64,000 nucleotides of DNA from Dyadobacter tibetensis Y620-1 (GTDB taxonomy: Bacteria > Bacteroidota > Bacteroidia > Cytophagales > Spirosomataceae), in assembly GCF_000566685.1 (NCBI RefSeq), contig NZ_AZQN01000001.1, positions 186,001 to 250,000 of the forward strand. The letters run 5' to 3'. A program made the translations under genes and the position numbers. Position 1 is the stretch's first letter. Every line of letters begins with the position of its first letter. Positions 47,561 through 55,448 of this stretch are shown here, piece by piece. The notes below the pieces were generated by a model. It was not told the origin of the DNA and did not search any database. It was given only the letters and a program-made list of their open reading frames with translations.

Positions 47561-48784
47561 TTAAAATTCTATGGTGACCTCTGATTTTTTACTTTGCCGT
47601 AGAATAAATACCGGAATCCGGTCACCGACTTCATGGGCTCCAAGTACCTCCATATAATCATATATGTTCTGGATATCCGTCGCACCCATCTGGATGATGA
47701 TGTCTCCCGCCCGAATTCCAGCCTTATCGGCGGGGCGTCCCTTTGTAACTGCATCAATTTTTAGCCCCTTCTCACTAAAGCTATAATCAGGCATTACACC
47801 CAGGGTAACCTTGAACGATGTTCTGGTATTATTTTGGTGGGGATTTCCTGCTTCTGTATATACTAGGTCGTAGGATCCCTGGTCCAGACGATATAATAGC
47901 TTGGTAATAACCTGTAGGACCTTGGACTCGCCCCAGTAATTTATTTTTTCTATATCGTCGGAAATCTTATGGTAATCGCTATGGGTACCCGTAAAAAACT
48001 GCAATACGGGAATTCCCTTTAGATAGAACGAAGTATGATCGGAAGCGCCTATACCGGAAGAGTCAACTGTAAGCTTTACCTGCTCCTCTCGGACGATTTC
48101 CGGCAATAGTTTTCCCCAGGATGGACTGCTACCAAACCCCGAGACCATTAATCCCTTTTCCGGCAAATAGCGACCAATCATGTCCATATTGATCATTGCT
48201 TTTATATTGTCCAAGGCAATGGTTGGATTTTCGCAAAAATATTTGGAACCTAAAAGCCCTAACTCTTCTCCAGAAAAAGCAATGAAAAGGTAGTTGTATT
48301 TCTCTTTACGGCCATTTTTAGCTAATTCTTGGGCTAAAAGTAATAATCCTGCCGTTCCCGAAGCATTGTCATCGGCTCCATTATGAATTTGATTTTGACT
48401 TTCTGGCGTTAAGGAACTGCCCTGAAATCCCTTTCCTAAATGGTCGTAATGGGCACCTATTACCAAGGTTTTATTAGATCCATTATCTAATAGGCCCACC
48501 ACATTACGACCTAATACTTTATGGGGGATAGATTCTATAGCGATTTTAGTTTCGAAGGTCTGAAAAAAAGAGCTACCCTCTCCTGCAGGCTTGAGTCCTG
48601 AGGCTAAAAAGGATGCGGCTATATAGTTGGCAGCTCTTATTTCACCTAAGGTGCCGGTTCCACGCCCTTCAAGATCTTCGGAAGCCAAATACGAAATATG
48701 TTTCCGGATACTCAGGCTATCGAAAGTTTGAGCCCGGGTATGAAGAGTACTCAGTAATAGTAGGAAAGTAAATAAAGTTTTCAT
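47561..48784 (-). CDS. Exported M28 metallopeptidase with C-terminal PDZ domain
   Basis: This 407-residue secreted aminopeptidase-like enzyme has a signal peptide (about 1-18). Its di-zinc site is complete: H112 (GAHYDHLG), D139 (NGADDNASG), E173-E174 (SGEELG), D201 (NMDMIGR) and H272 (HSDYHK). A C-terminal PDZ-like domain (about 325-400) contains RPADKAGIRAGDIIIQMG. It lies inside the heme operon between the HmuY-like gene and hmuT (11- and 42-base gaps). That suggests it helps release heme by trimming host or environmental hemoproteins; this is inference. Confidence 0.88.
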   Translation of the reverse strand: MKTLFTFLLLLSTLHTRAQTFDSLSIRKHISYLASEDLEGRGTGTLGEIRAANYIAASFLASGLKPAGEGSSFFQTFETKIAIESIPHKVLGRNVVGLLDNGSNKTLVIGAHYDHLGKGFQGSSLTPESQNQIHNGADDNASGTAGLLLLAQELAKNGRKEKYNYLFIAFSGEELGLLGSKYFCENPTIALDNIKAMINMDMIGRYLPEKGLMVSGFGSSPSWGKLLPEIVREEQVKLTVDSSGIGASDHTSFYLKGIPVLQFFTGTHSDYHKISDDIEKINYWGESKVLQVITKLLYRLDQGSYDLVYTEAGNPHQNNTRTSFKVTLGVMPDYSFSEKGLKIDAVTKGRPADKAGIRAGDIIIQMGATDIQNIYDYMEVLGAHEVGDRIPVFILRQSKKSEVTIEF

Positions 48785-48795
48785 GGAATGGGTAT

Positions 48796-49359
48796 TTAAA
48801 AATGGCCTTGCCGATTGGCTAAGGAATATCTAAAGGTATAAAAGCCTGCGTCTTCGGTGGGAACCAACTCGGGCATTCCCCGATAATAGCTAAGAATTTG
48901 CAATTTAACATAATTCCCATCCGTAGTCTTGAGAAGGATGCTCCTTTCAGGGATTGGGAGAATGGCGTGTTTGCCCATGTCATATAGATACCAACCATTC
49001 CCTGATCCGGGAGCAATGACGGTTTTAGCCCTAGTATCCAGAAGATATCCATCCGTCGGAGCCACCGAAATGGAGTCAAACCATTGGTTTACGACCTGAA
49101 CCATGACCTGTCTCGGTTTAGTCCTTAGGCTGTTCACCTTAACCGTCGTTTTACTGAATGCTATATCCCAGTCCTGGTTTTCTTCTACGAGTACACCAAG
49201 GTCTAAGTCGTAATACCGAAAGGAAGAACTACGGGCATCTATATCCTTGGCTATCTTTATGATGGGCGAGGAGGGTAGATTCTTTTGAATAAGTAACTCC
49301 CTTAATTGGAGGTTGGAAAAAAGGAAAACGATTAAACCATTAATTAGTAGGGTATTCAT
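48796..49359 (-). CDS. HmuY-like heme-binding protein
   Basis: This 187-residue protein matches the HmuY fold. YYDLDLGVLVEENQDWDIAFSKTTVKVNS is characteristic of the N-terminal half, and YVKLQILSYYRG plus FYTFRYSLA of the C-terminal strands. HmuY of Porphyromonas gingivalis takes heme from host proteins and passes it to the TonB receptor. Heme-ligand residues are not certain here; His and Met candidates lie in DMGKH and RGMPE. The N-terminus is hydrophobic but shows no lipobox, so it may be released or periplasmic. Confidence 0.75.
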   Translation of the reverse strand: MNTLLINGLIVFLFSNLQLRELLIQKNLPSSPIIKIAKDIDARSSSFRYYDLDLGVLVEENQDWDIAFSKTTVKVNSLRTKPRQVMVQVVNQWFDSISVAPTDGYLLDTRAKTVIAPGSGNGWYLYDMGKHAILPIPERSILLKTTDGNYVKLQILSYYRGMPELVPTEDAGFYTFRYSLANRQGHF

Positions 49360-49407
49360 GATATGAAGGTTTGTTGGGGAGAAAAAGATTCCTCCCCTTT
49401 TTTTTGT

Positions 49408-50820
49408 TTATCCGTTTTTCTTAACCAAGGAATATTCAAATTTAGGTTTACCTCTTTCACCACCGTCATTGGAATGGAAACTAAGGAATCTAAGTTTGTA
49501 GATATTCCCGGTAGTGTCTTTGATGAGATAATAACGATCGGTGCGTACACCCACTGGCTCTGTTGAAGAGGAGGTTACCCTCCAATTGGATCCTATTTTG
49601 TATACGTCATTTTCGAAAGTGATTCCCGCTAAATCCGCCTCCGTAAAATTGCTATATGAAATTTTACTAGCCATGACTTCTGCCGCTTCTACGCCCGAGT
49701 GTTGATTGATAGCTATCAAATCGAAGAAGGCATAAGGTATGTTGGTTGTCCCGAAGGCCGTTTGGTATAAGGCATAGGACCAACGAAAATCCCATTGAGA
49801 AGATGCTGGGCTAAAATCCACAATTTTTGCCTCGGTGGAAAGCTGAACATATTGAAAATGGTGATCAGCTCCTTTTTTAATTTCAATTGTTTTAAAACTT
49901 TGGTCTTGAATGCGTGCATATTGAAGCAAATAGCCATCATTGCCTTTCCGTAGGATTCTTAGTTTCCACCATGGTCTTACAGGAAGTCCACCCCCAGTGC
50001 CAGGATTCAGGATATACACTTGGTTTTCGCCATCGGAGGGGGAAATTCCAGCAATCACCGTTTTAGAAAGATCTCCTAATGGATCATCAATTAGATTGAA
50101 TGATTCAGGAGTATAACCTAGCGACCAATTGCCTGCTTCAAGGGTGTCGGCGGCTGTCACTTGGTTGAGGTCTGTTTTGTTAGTAAGGCGGGCTGTTGCC
50201 GAAGTGAGGTTATTGATTATAACTCTAAATTCTTCTCCATTCGAAAAACCCAGGTCCCAACTTGACCTCCCTACGGCGGTCTGCCTGTTATTGCTAAGAT
50301 CAACAAATACCGCATTTCCAGCGCTGGATCCAGATTCATTACCAATTAAGCCATTAAGTTGCAAGGTAGTTCCGATAGAAATGATGGGTCCGAATTTTAA
50401 GAGCAGGTTGCCTGTACTGCCAATTATTACGGGAGCAGTGACCGACTTAATCTTAAAGTTTACCGATTCGTCTCCATCTAGGAGTAAATCACTAGCTTTT
50501 TTGATAATGAATTCCGTCTCCGACTTGCCTTTAGGAATGCGCAGTTGGATACCGCTCTCACTGGCCTGGGGTGAGGTAGTGAATTCTGTACCATAAGTTA
50601 TTCCTGAGGTTGTCAGATCAATTACGAGAGAAACGTCTTCAGTTGCTTCTCTATTCAATTTAAGTTTAATGGATAGCTCCTCATCTGTCTCATTCATTCC
50701 TTGTTCGCTGGCTTCGAATTGAACCAGCTGATCGGGTAGAGATATTTCATTATCCTTGCAGGAACTCCAGGTTAGGGATAAAAATATAAAGGCCAGGCAG
50801 TAATATAATTTTGTGTTCAT
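49408..50820 (-). CDS. Tandem-HmuY lipoprotein with N-terminal Calx-beta-like domain
   Basis: This 470-residue lipoprotein (lipobox TWSSC, Cys21) looks like three domains. Residues 25-140 resemble a Calx-beta domain (LSIKLKLNREATEDVSLVIDL, GKSETEFIIKKASD). Residues about 160-310 and 310-470 each resemble HmuY: the first has SSWDLGFSNGEEFRVIIN and GYLLQYARI, the second SQWDFRWSY and YKLRFLSFHS. It is encoded right after the receptor and probably presents heme to it from the cell surface. Ordinary HmuY proteins have only one copy of the fold, so this is an unusual duplicated form. Confidence 0.78.
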   Translation of the reverse strand: MNTKLYYCLAFIFLSLTWSSCKDNEISLPDQLVQFEASEQGMNETDEELSIKLKLNREATEDVSLVIDLTTSGITYGTEFTTSPQASESGIQLRIPKGKSETEFIIKKASDLLLDGDESVNFKIKSVTAPVIIGSTGNLLLKFGPIISIGTTLQLNGLIGNESGSSAGNAVFVDLSNNRQTAVGRSSWDLGFSNGEEFRVIINNLTSATARLTNKTDLNQVTAADTLEAGNWSLGYTPESFNLIDDPLGDLSKTVIAGISPSDGENQVYILNPGTGGGLPVRPWWKLRILRKGNDGYLLQYARIQDQSFKTIEIKKGADHHFQYVQLSTEAKIVDFSPASSQWDFRWSYALYQTAFGTTNIPYAFFDLIAINQHSGVEAAEVMASKISYSNFTEADLAGITFENDVYKIGSNWRVTSSSTEPVGVRTDRYYLIKDTTGNIYKLRFLSFHSNDGGERGKPKFEYSLVKKNG

Positions 50821-50845
50821 GATTGGGAAGTTTATTAAGATTTAT

Positions 50846-53128
50846 TTATTGATTTATTTTGGCCCAGTTATAAGCAAGTCCAAGAAAAAAAGATCGGCCA
50901 TAGGCCAGGGGGATGTCGGCAGTCGACTGATGCCCTCTTCCCCCTGTCAGTGCCGAGCCACTGTTAATACTGGTGACATTGAAAACATTTCGAATTCCAC
51001 CATTCAATTTTAAATTCCATCCCAACTTTTGGGTGAAAGTCAGGTCTGCCATATTATAAGCTGCCCTGTTTATTAAGCGATACGTATCATCAGAGGGGGA
51101 TTCATATAGGGGCTGCTTGCCTGTGTGCTTAAAGGAAATACCTACTGTGGTTTCTGTTTTCTTAAATTGATACGATATGTTGCTATTGACTTCGGGTGTC
51201 CAGTTAAAATTGTTGCTCTCACCATTGGTAAGCGCATCGGCTCCTAAACGATTGTACCTTCCGATGTATTGAAATCCTATACTGGCCGAAACCTGTTTGA
51301 AGAATAACTGATTGTTCCAACTTGCTCCGGTGGTTTTGAACTTTTCAATATTTAAATAGGTGGTAATAGCAGGGTTGTCCGCCCTTATTGCCGTTCCAAT
51401 AAGATTCTGGAAATGATTATAGAATCCACTTAAGGTCGAAGTAATACGAAGGGGGCTCTTGAATGGAATTCCTGCAGTTAATGAAGCATTAAAACTGTTG
51501 GAATGTTCAGCTTTTAGGTTTGGATTTCCCTGAATAGAATGTGAGGCATCGAAAAACGAAAAATAGAGTTCACGAAGATCGGGAGAGCGGAATCCCCGGG
51601 CATACCCCATTCGCAAATCTAGCCATTTGCTGATCTGAAGCTTGCTGTTGATGCTAGGAACGACGGGTGGGGCAGTATACTGGCTATTTTTTAGAAAACG
51701 TAGCCCTGGCCTTACCTTTAGCCTGCTTATTCTGAATTCAGGCGATATATACAGGGCAGTCTCTCTAATAGAAGGTGCGTTCACCTGTATACGTGCTCCT
51801 TTACTTTGGTTTTGTGTAAAGTCGATTCCGCCTAGGAGGGTTAGGTGTTTGGAAAACTGATAGACCACTGTGCCTCTGCCAAACGTGGTTTGAAACGTGG
51901 ATCGGTCCTGGGCTCCTGCGTCCATGGAAAGGATTCTATTACCAGTTGTAACATCCAGGTTAGAGCTTTGAGTCTTTCGGCTGTAATCGGTAAAAGCCCC
52001 TTGTACTCCTAGCTTTAACCGGTCACTTATCTGATAGGAACTGTGAAGTTGATGGAACCAACGCTTGGTCAAGTAATATTTATCTGCAGCCATCTGAGTA
52101 TTAGTATTAACGTCCCCCAGGCTCCGTAAGCTTTCATCGGTACCATTGAGACGATAGCTTATTCTTATTTTTTGGTTGTTATATCCGATTCCTGCACTTC
52201 CCAACCATTGTTCCTTGGGCATCCAGGCCTTGGCTCTTCCTGGCTTATCACCCTGCCATCCTCCAAAGTTGTTTCGACTTAGGCTACCCTCCAGACCCCA
52301 TCCATTTTTCTTATAGCCCAAGGATAGACTGGCATTATGCACCCCCGACGATGTGAAAGGTTGATATTCATGGGCAACCGTTTCTTCCTGAAGCCGTGCA
52401 TTTATCTTGAATATATGGTCGTCGGACCTTTTTGATATAATATTAATGACACCAGCCAGGGCGTCGGTTCCGTACATAACAGACATGGGCCCTTCAACAA
52501 TTTCTATACGCTCAATCTGATTAATGTCAATCTGCCCTAAACTTTCCCGGGTGGCTCCTCTATCCGTCATAGGTACTCCATCCAGCAGGATTTTAACGTT
52601 CTGGCCTGACATACCTAATAATTCTATATCGGTCGTTCCTAAAATCAGATCATTGGAAAATCGAATTCCTAATTCTGTATTCAGAATAGCCTGGAGATTG
52701 GTCCCCCCCCGAAGCTGTATCTGCTCCTGACTGATGACCCTGGTCTGATAAACCGTTTGTTTTAGACTCTGGGGATAAAGGCTACCTGTAACCACCACTT
52801 CTTCGAGTAGATTACTGCTGTCCTTTAAAGTAATACTGGATAGGGTCAGATTATTCCTGGGTTCCATTTGAATCTCCTGTCGGAATTCTTCTTTACCTAG
52901 CATGCCAATAATTAGTTCATATCGTCCCGGCTTAATCTGCAGGCTGAACTCACCATTTTGGTTGGTAAATGTGCATTCAATGAGGGGGAGTACTCTAACC
53001 TGTGCTTTAGGTAGAACCTGTCCCCATTGATTAATAACTCGTCCCTTCAAGAAAGCGCTTTCATTTTGTGCTTGTAGGGCAGTACATTGCCCCATAAGCA
53101 GTATACTTAACAGGAAAATATATCTCAT
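50846..53128 (-). CDS. TonB-dependent heme/hemoprotein receptor
   Basis: This 760-residue outer-membrane receptor is the first gene of the heme operon. It has a signal peptide (about 1-20), a CarboxypepD_reg-like domain (about 25-105), a TonB box region (LLEEVVVTGSL), a plug (about 120-225) and a beta-barrel. A FRSPDLRELY motif and a NPNL motif flank a His (DASHSIQGNPNL), which matches the FRAP-His-NPNL signature of HmuR/HemR heme receptors. The barrel ends in a typical aromatic-rich strand. Specificity for heme is strongly supported by the operon. Confidence 0.9.
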   Translation of the reverse strand: MRYIFLLSILLMGQCTALQAQNESAFLKGRVINQWGQVLPKAQVRVLPLIECTFTNQNGEFSLQIKPGRYELIIGMLGKEEFRQEIQMEPRNNLTLSSITLKDSSNLLEEVVVTGSLYPQSLKQTVYQTRVISQEQIQLRGGTNLQAILNTELGIRFSNDLILGTTDIELLGMSGQNVKILLDGVPMTDRGATRESLGQIDINQIERIEIVEGPMSVMYGTDALAGVINIISKRSDDHIFKINARLQEETVAHEYQPFTSSGVHNASLSLGYKKNGWGLEGSLSRNNFGGWQGDKPGRAKAWMPKEQWLGSAGIGYNNQKIRISYRLNGTDESLRSLGDVNTNTQMAADKYYLTKRWFHQLHSSYQISDRLKLGVQGAFTDYSRKTQSSNLDVTTGNRILSMDAGAQDRSTFQTTFGRGTVVYQFSKHLTLLGGIDFTQNQSKGARIQVNAPSIRETALYISPEFRISRLKVRPGLRFLKNSQYTAPPVVPSINSKLQISKWLDLRMGYARGFRSPDLRELYFSFFDASHSIQGNPNLKAEHSNSFNASLTAGIPFKSPLRITSTLSGFYNHFQNLIGTAIRADNPAITTYLNIEKFKTTGASWNNQLFFKQVSASIGFQYIGRYNRLGADALTNGESNNFNWTPEVNSNISYQFKKTETTVGISFKHTGKQPLYESPSDDTYRLINRAAYNMADLTFTQKLGWNLKLNGGIRNVFNVTSINSGSALTGGRGHQSTADIPLAYGRSFFLGLAYNWAKINQ

Positions 53129-53132
53129 ATTT

Positions 53133-53151
53133 ATTTAGACTAATTATATTT
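53133..53151 (-). promoter_or_regulatory. Fur-box-like operator, copy proximal to the heme operon start
   Basis: ATTTAGACTAATTATATTT shares 12 of its first 13 bases with the second site and lies 5-23 bases before the receptor ATG. The right half matches the left only loosely, so it is a degenerate copy. Confidence 0.5.
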
Positions 53152-53166
53152 TACAAAGGAAGTTTA

Positions 53167-53185
53167 ATTTGGACTAATTCCAAAT
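53167..53185 (-). promoter_or_regulatory. Fur-box-like operator, 19-bp inverted repeat
   Basis: ATTTGG-ACTAATT-CCAAAT is a perfect 6-7-6 inverted repeat of the 19-base size usual for Fur-type boxes. It is 38 bases upstream of the receptor ATG, with a related copy 34 bases closer. Iron-dependent repression of the heme operon is inferred. Confidence 0.6.
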
Positions 53186-53439
53186 AGAAATAATTTATTT
53201 TTCATTTTCAGGATGGCGAATTGACATAATATCAGATAAATTATAACAAATTGACTTTATAGTTGCTGATTAGGGTAGATGCACCTGCACCAGACAAGGT
53301 TCATGAAGAATTCGCTAAAGGTAGAGACATGAATTAGCTGCACATGGGTGGACTATACCTGTCAGTTTTAATAGAAATTTATCAGGATATTACTCGATTT
53401 TAATACTTTTATACATTCTAAACCTTTAATAGTATCATA
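53186..53439. other. Intergenic region before the third sulfatase
   Basis: About 254 bases, AT-rich except for 53270-53370, which is more GC-rich. That part holds loose complementary pieces (TTCATG/CATGAA around 53301-53334) and a 17-codon frame at 53279. I cannot identify a known riboswitch. It must contain the promoters of the divergent sulfatase and heme operons. Confidence 0.4.
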
Positions 53440-54894
53440 ATGAAGAAATGCATCGGCATCTTATCACTCCTTATTGGGAGCTGCCTGGTTAGCTTTGGCC
53501 AGCCGTCCAAATTTAAATCAAAGCCCAATATCATTGTAATTTTTGCGGATGATATGGGATTTGGAGACTTAAGTGCTAATGGAGCCCTTAACTATCAAAC
53601 GCCAAATCTGGATGGAATGGCCGCCAACGGTATGCGCTTTACCAATTTTCTGTCAGCCCAGGCCGTATGTAGTGCGTCAAGGGCCGCCTTGCTAACAGGC
53701 TGTTACCCCAATCGTATTGGCATATCAGGGGCTCTGTTTCCCTATGCAAAAAAAGGTCTGCATCAAGAGGAAAAAACCATTGCAGAAATGCTAAAAGAGC
53801 AGGGCTATTCCACAGCAATATTTGGGAAGTGGCACCTGGGCGATCATCCAGACTTTTTGCCTCTACAGCATGGTTTTGATGAATTTGTAGGTTTGCCTTA
53901 TTCAAATGACATGTGGCCCGTAGACGAAAATGGTGTGCCCGTAGATACCGTGCATCGTAAAAATCATTATCCGGCCCTGCCCCTAATCCATGGAAATAAG
54001 AAGATACGTTCGATCAATACCCTAGAAGATCAGGCAGAACTTACAGCTACGTATACAAAAGAGGCCGTCAGATTTATCAATGCACATCAGAATGACCCCT
54101 TCTTTATTTACCTGCCACATTCCATGCCTCACGTACCGATAGCCGCCTCAGATCGATTTAAAGGAAAGAGTGGGCAAGGAATATATGGCGACGTAATCAT
54201 GGAAATCGATTGGTCGGTAGGAGAGGTGCTGAAAGCCCTTCGGGAGAATGGGCTGGAAGAGAATACCTTGGTAGTTTTTACCAGTGATAATGGCCCCTGG
54301 TTAAATTATGGAGAACATGCAGGTTCGACTGGAGGATTACGGGAAGGGAAAGGTGTGTCGTTTGAAGGAGGACAGCGGGTTCCCTGTGTGATGCAATGGA
54401 AAGGTGTGGTGCCAGCAGGAAAAGTTTGTAACGAACTTTCCTCAACCATCGACCTACTGCCAACTTTTGCGACAATCAGTAGAGGAAACCTTCCTGTGCA
54501 TAAAATAGACGGTGTTGATATTTTACCCTTGCTTAAGGGAGACTTTAGTTCACGGCCCCGCAAGGAGTTTTATTACTATTATCGGACCAATAGTCTGGAA
54601 GCCGTCAGGAGAGATCAATGGAAGCTGGTTTTCCCGCATCCAGGGAGAAGTTATGAAGGATTGCAGCCTGGAAAAAATGGCCATAGGGGGCCTACCCTGG
54701 AAACACGTCCTTTTCCTTTAGCACTTTATGACCTTCGAAGGGATCCAGGAGAGCGGTATGATGTACAAGAGTCTCATCCAGAAATAATGGCAGAACTTCA
54801 GAAGCTTGCGGAAAAGGCAAGAAAGGACTTAGGTGATGAACTTACCGGGATTGACGGAACCAATAATAGAAAAAGCGGGCAGGCTACCTGGTAG
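53440..54894 (+). CDS. Exported arylsulfatase (family S1)
   Basis: This 484-residue sulfatase has a signal peptide (about 1-20). The activation site is C77-S78-A79-S80-R81, the C-x-A-x-R variant, followed by AALLTGCYP. First metal site: FADDMGFGD. Substrate pocket: FGKWHLGDHPDFLP. Second metal site: VFTSDNGPWLNYGEH. It resembles the arylsulfatase A/B type. It is separated from the other two sulfatases by the heme operon but is likely part of the same glycan-degrading set. It is monocistronic, ending in a hairpin that spans its own stop codon. Confidence 0.92.
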   Translation: MKKCIGILSLLIGSCLVSFGQPSKFKSKPNIIVIFADDMGFGDLSANGALNYQTPNLDGMAANGMRFTNFLSAQAVCSASRAALLTGCYPNRIGISGALFPYAKKGLHQEEKTIAEMLKEQGYSTAIFGKWHLGDHPDFLPLQHGFDEFVGLPYSNDMWPVDENGVPVDTVHRKNHYPALPLIHGNKKIRSINTLEDQAELTATYTKEAVRFINAHQNDPFFIYLPHSMPHVPIAASDRFKGKSGQGIYGDVIMEIDWSVGEVLKALRENGLEENTLVVFTSDNGPWLNYGEHAGSTGGLREGKGVSFEGGQRVPCVMQWKGVVPAGKVCNELSSTIDLLPTFATISRGNLPVHKIDGVDILPLLKGDFSSRPRKEFYYYYRTNSLEAVRRDQWKLVFPHPGRSYEGLQPGKNGHRGPTLETRPFPLALYDLRRDPGERYDVQESHPEIMAELQKLAEKARKDLGDELTGIDGTNNRKSGQATW

Positions 54895-54899
54895 CCTGC
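54879..54899. terminator. Hairpin spanning two convergent stop codons
   Basis: GCAGGCTAC pairs with GTAGCCTGC (54879-54887 with 54891-54899, 3-base loop). It includes the sulfatase stop (54892-54894) and touches the minus-strand gene stop (54899-54901). The minus strand shows CCCGCTTTTTC just after it. Confidence 0.55.
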
Positions 54900-55333
54900 T
54901 ATACTCGGGGAATTACGGCACAGCTAACATGGTTCTCCCATTCTATTCTTAGGGCATGTTGCCCATCCGTTATACTGTTTAAGGGGATATTTTCCTTCCC
55001 CCTAAACAGTATAAACCCTTTGGAATATACCTTTCCGTGCCCATTGGCCACGATTTTACTGATAAGTGAAGTACTGGCACTAGGTTGTTGACAAGTCCCT
55101 CCGGTAAGTAAGAGGGTATGCTCGATATGGCTTGGGCGCTTCTTCAACCGAAGTGTATATTTGGTCCGAGTAGTATCTCCTGAGAGAATAAGCTTTCCCA
55201 GTATTCTTGAGCTATCTGAATCTTTAAATATGATTTTGATTCGTTTTGCCGCTAATAAGTTGGTAGCCGAAATCTGTAAGGCCAGAAGGAGGAACACAGT
55301 TTTGAAATCAGGAATTCTGATGGAGATATTCAT
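54899..55333 (-). CDS. Small secreted protein of unknown function
   Basis: This 144-residue protein has an N-terminal signal peptide (about 8-29, VFLLLALQISATNLLAA). The body is rich in beta-strand-forming residues and contains two or three Cys (GGTCQQPSAS, VSCAVIP). No family is recognised. A PSAST-like central stretch and the ending LRIEWENHVSCAVIPRV suggest a compact secreted domain. It is convergent with the sulfatase and lies about 110 bases upstream of the porin gene start, though on the same strand as that gene, whose direction leads away. Confidence 0.6.
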   Translation of the reverse strand: MNISIRIPDFKTVFLLLALQISATNLLAAKRIKIIFKDSDSSRILGKLILSGDTTRTKYTLRLKKRPSHIEHTLLLTGGTCQQPSASTSLISKIVANGHGKVYSKGFILFRGKENIPLNSITDGQHALRIEWENHVSCAVIPRV

Positions 55334-55448
55334 GGCAGGAATGCTTCGCTTTTAATCCATATTTTTGTAAAACTAATGAATTAATACCTTATTAATTAGC
55401 TTTAAATTCCTTCAATTCGTGAGCGTTATACCAGGAATAGTCCTGAGC

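Noticed and set aside
50129..50596. A plus-strand open frame of 155 codons inside the tandem-HmuY gene
   Set aside because: It is the reverse-strand shadow of a recognised lipoprotein with consistent domain content.
53221..53245. A TTGACA-like box with an AT-rich -10-like sequence
   Set aside because: Bacteroidota promoters use TTTG/TAnnTTTG, and spacing and sequence do not fit; likely chance in an AT-rich region.
53279..53332. A 17-codon frame (MHLHQTRF...) that could be a leader peptide
   Set aside because: There is no terminator or attenuator pairing after it and no amino-acid bias explaining regulation.
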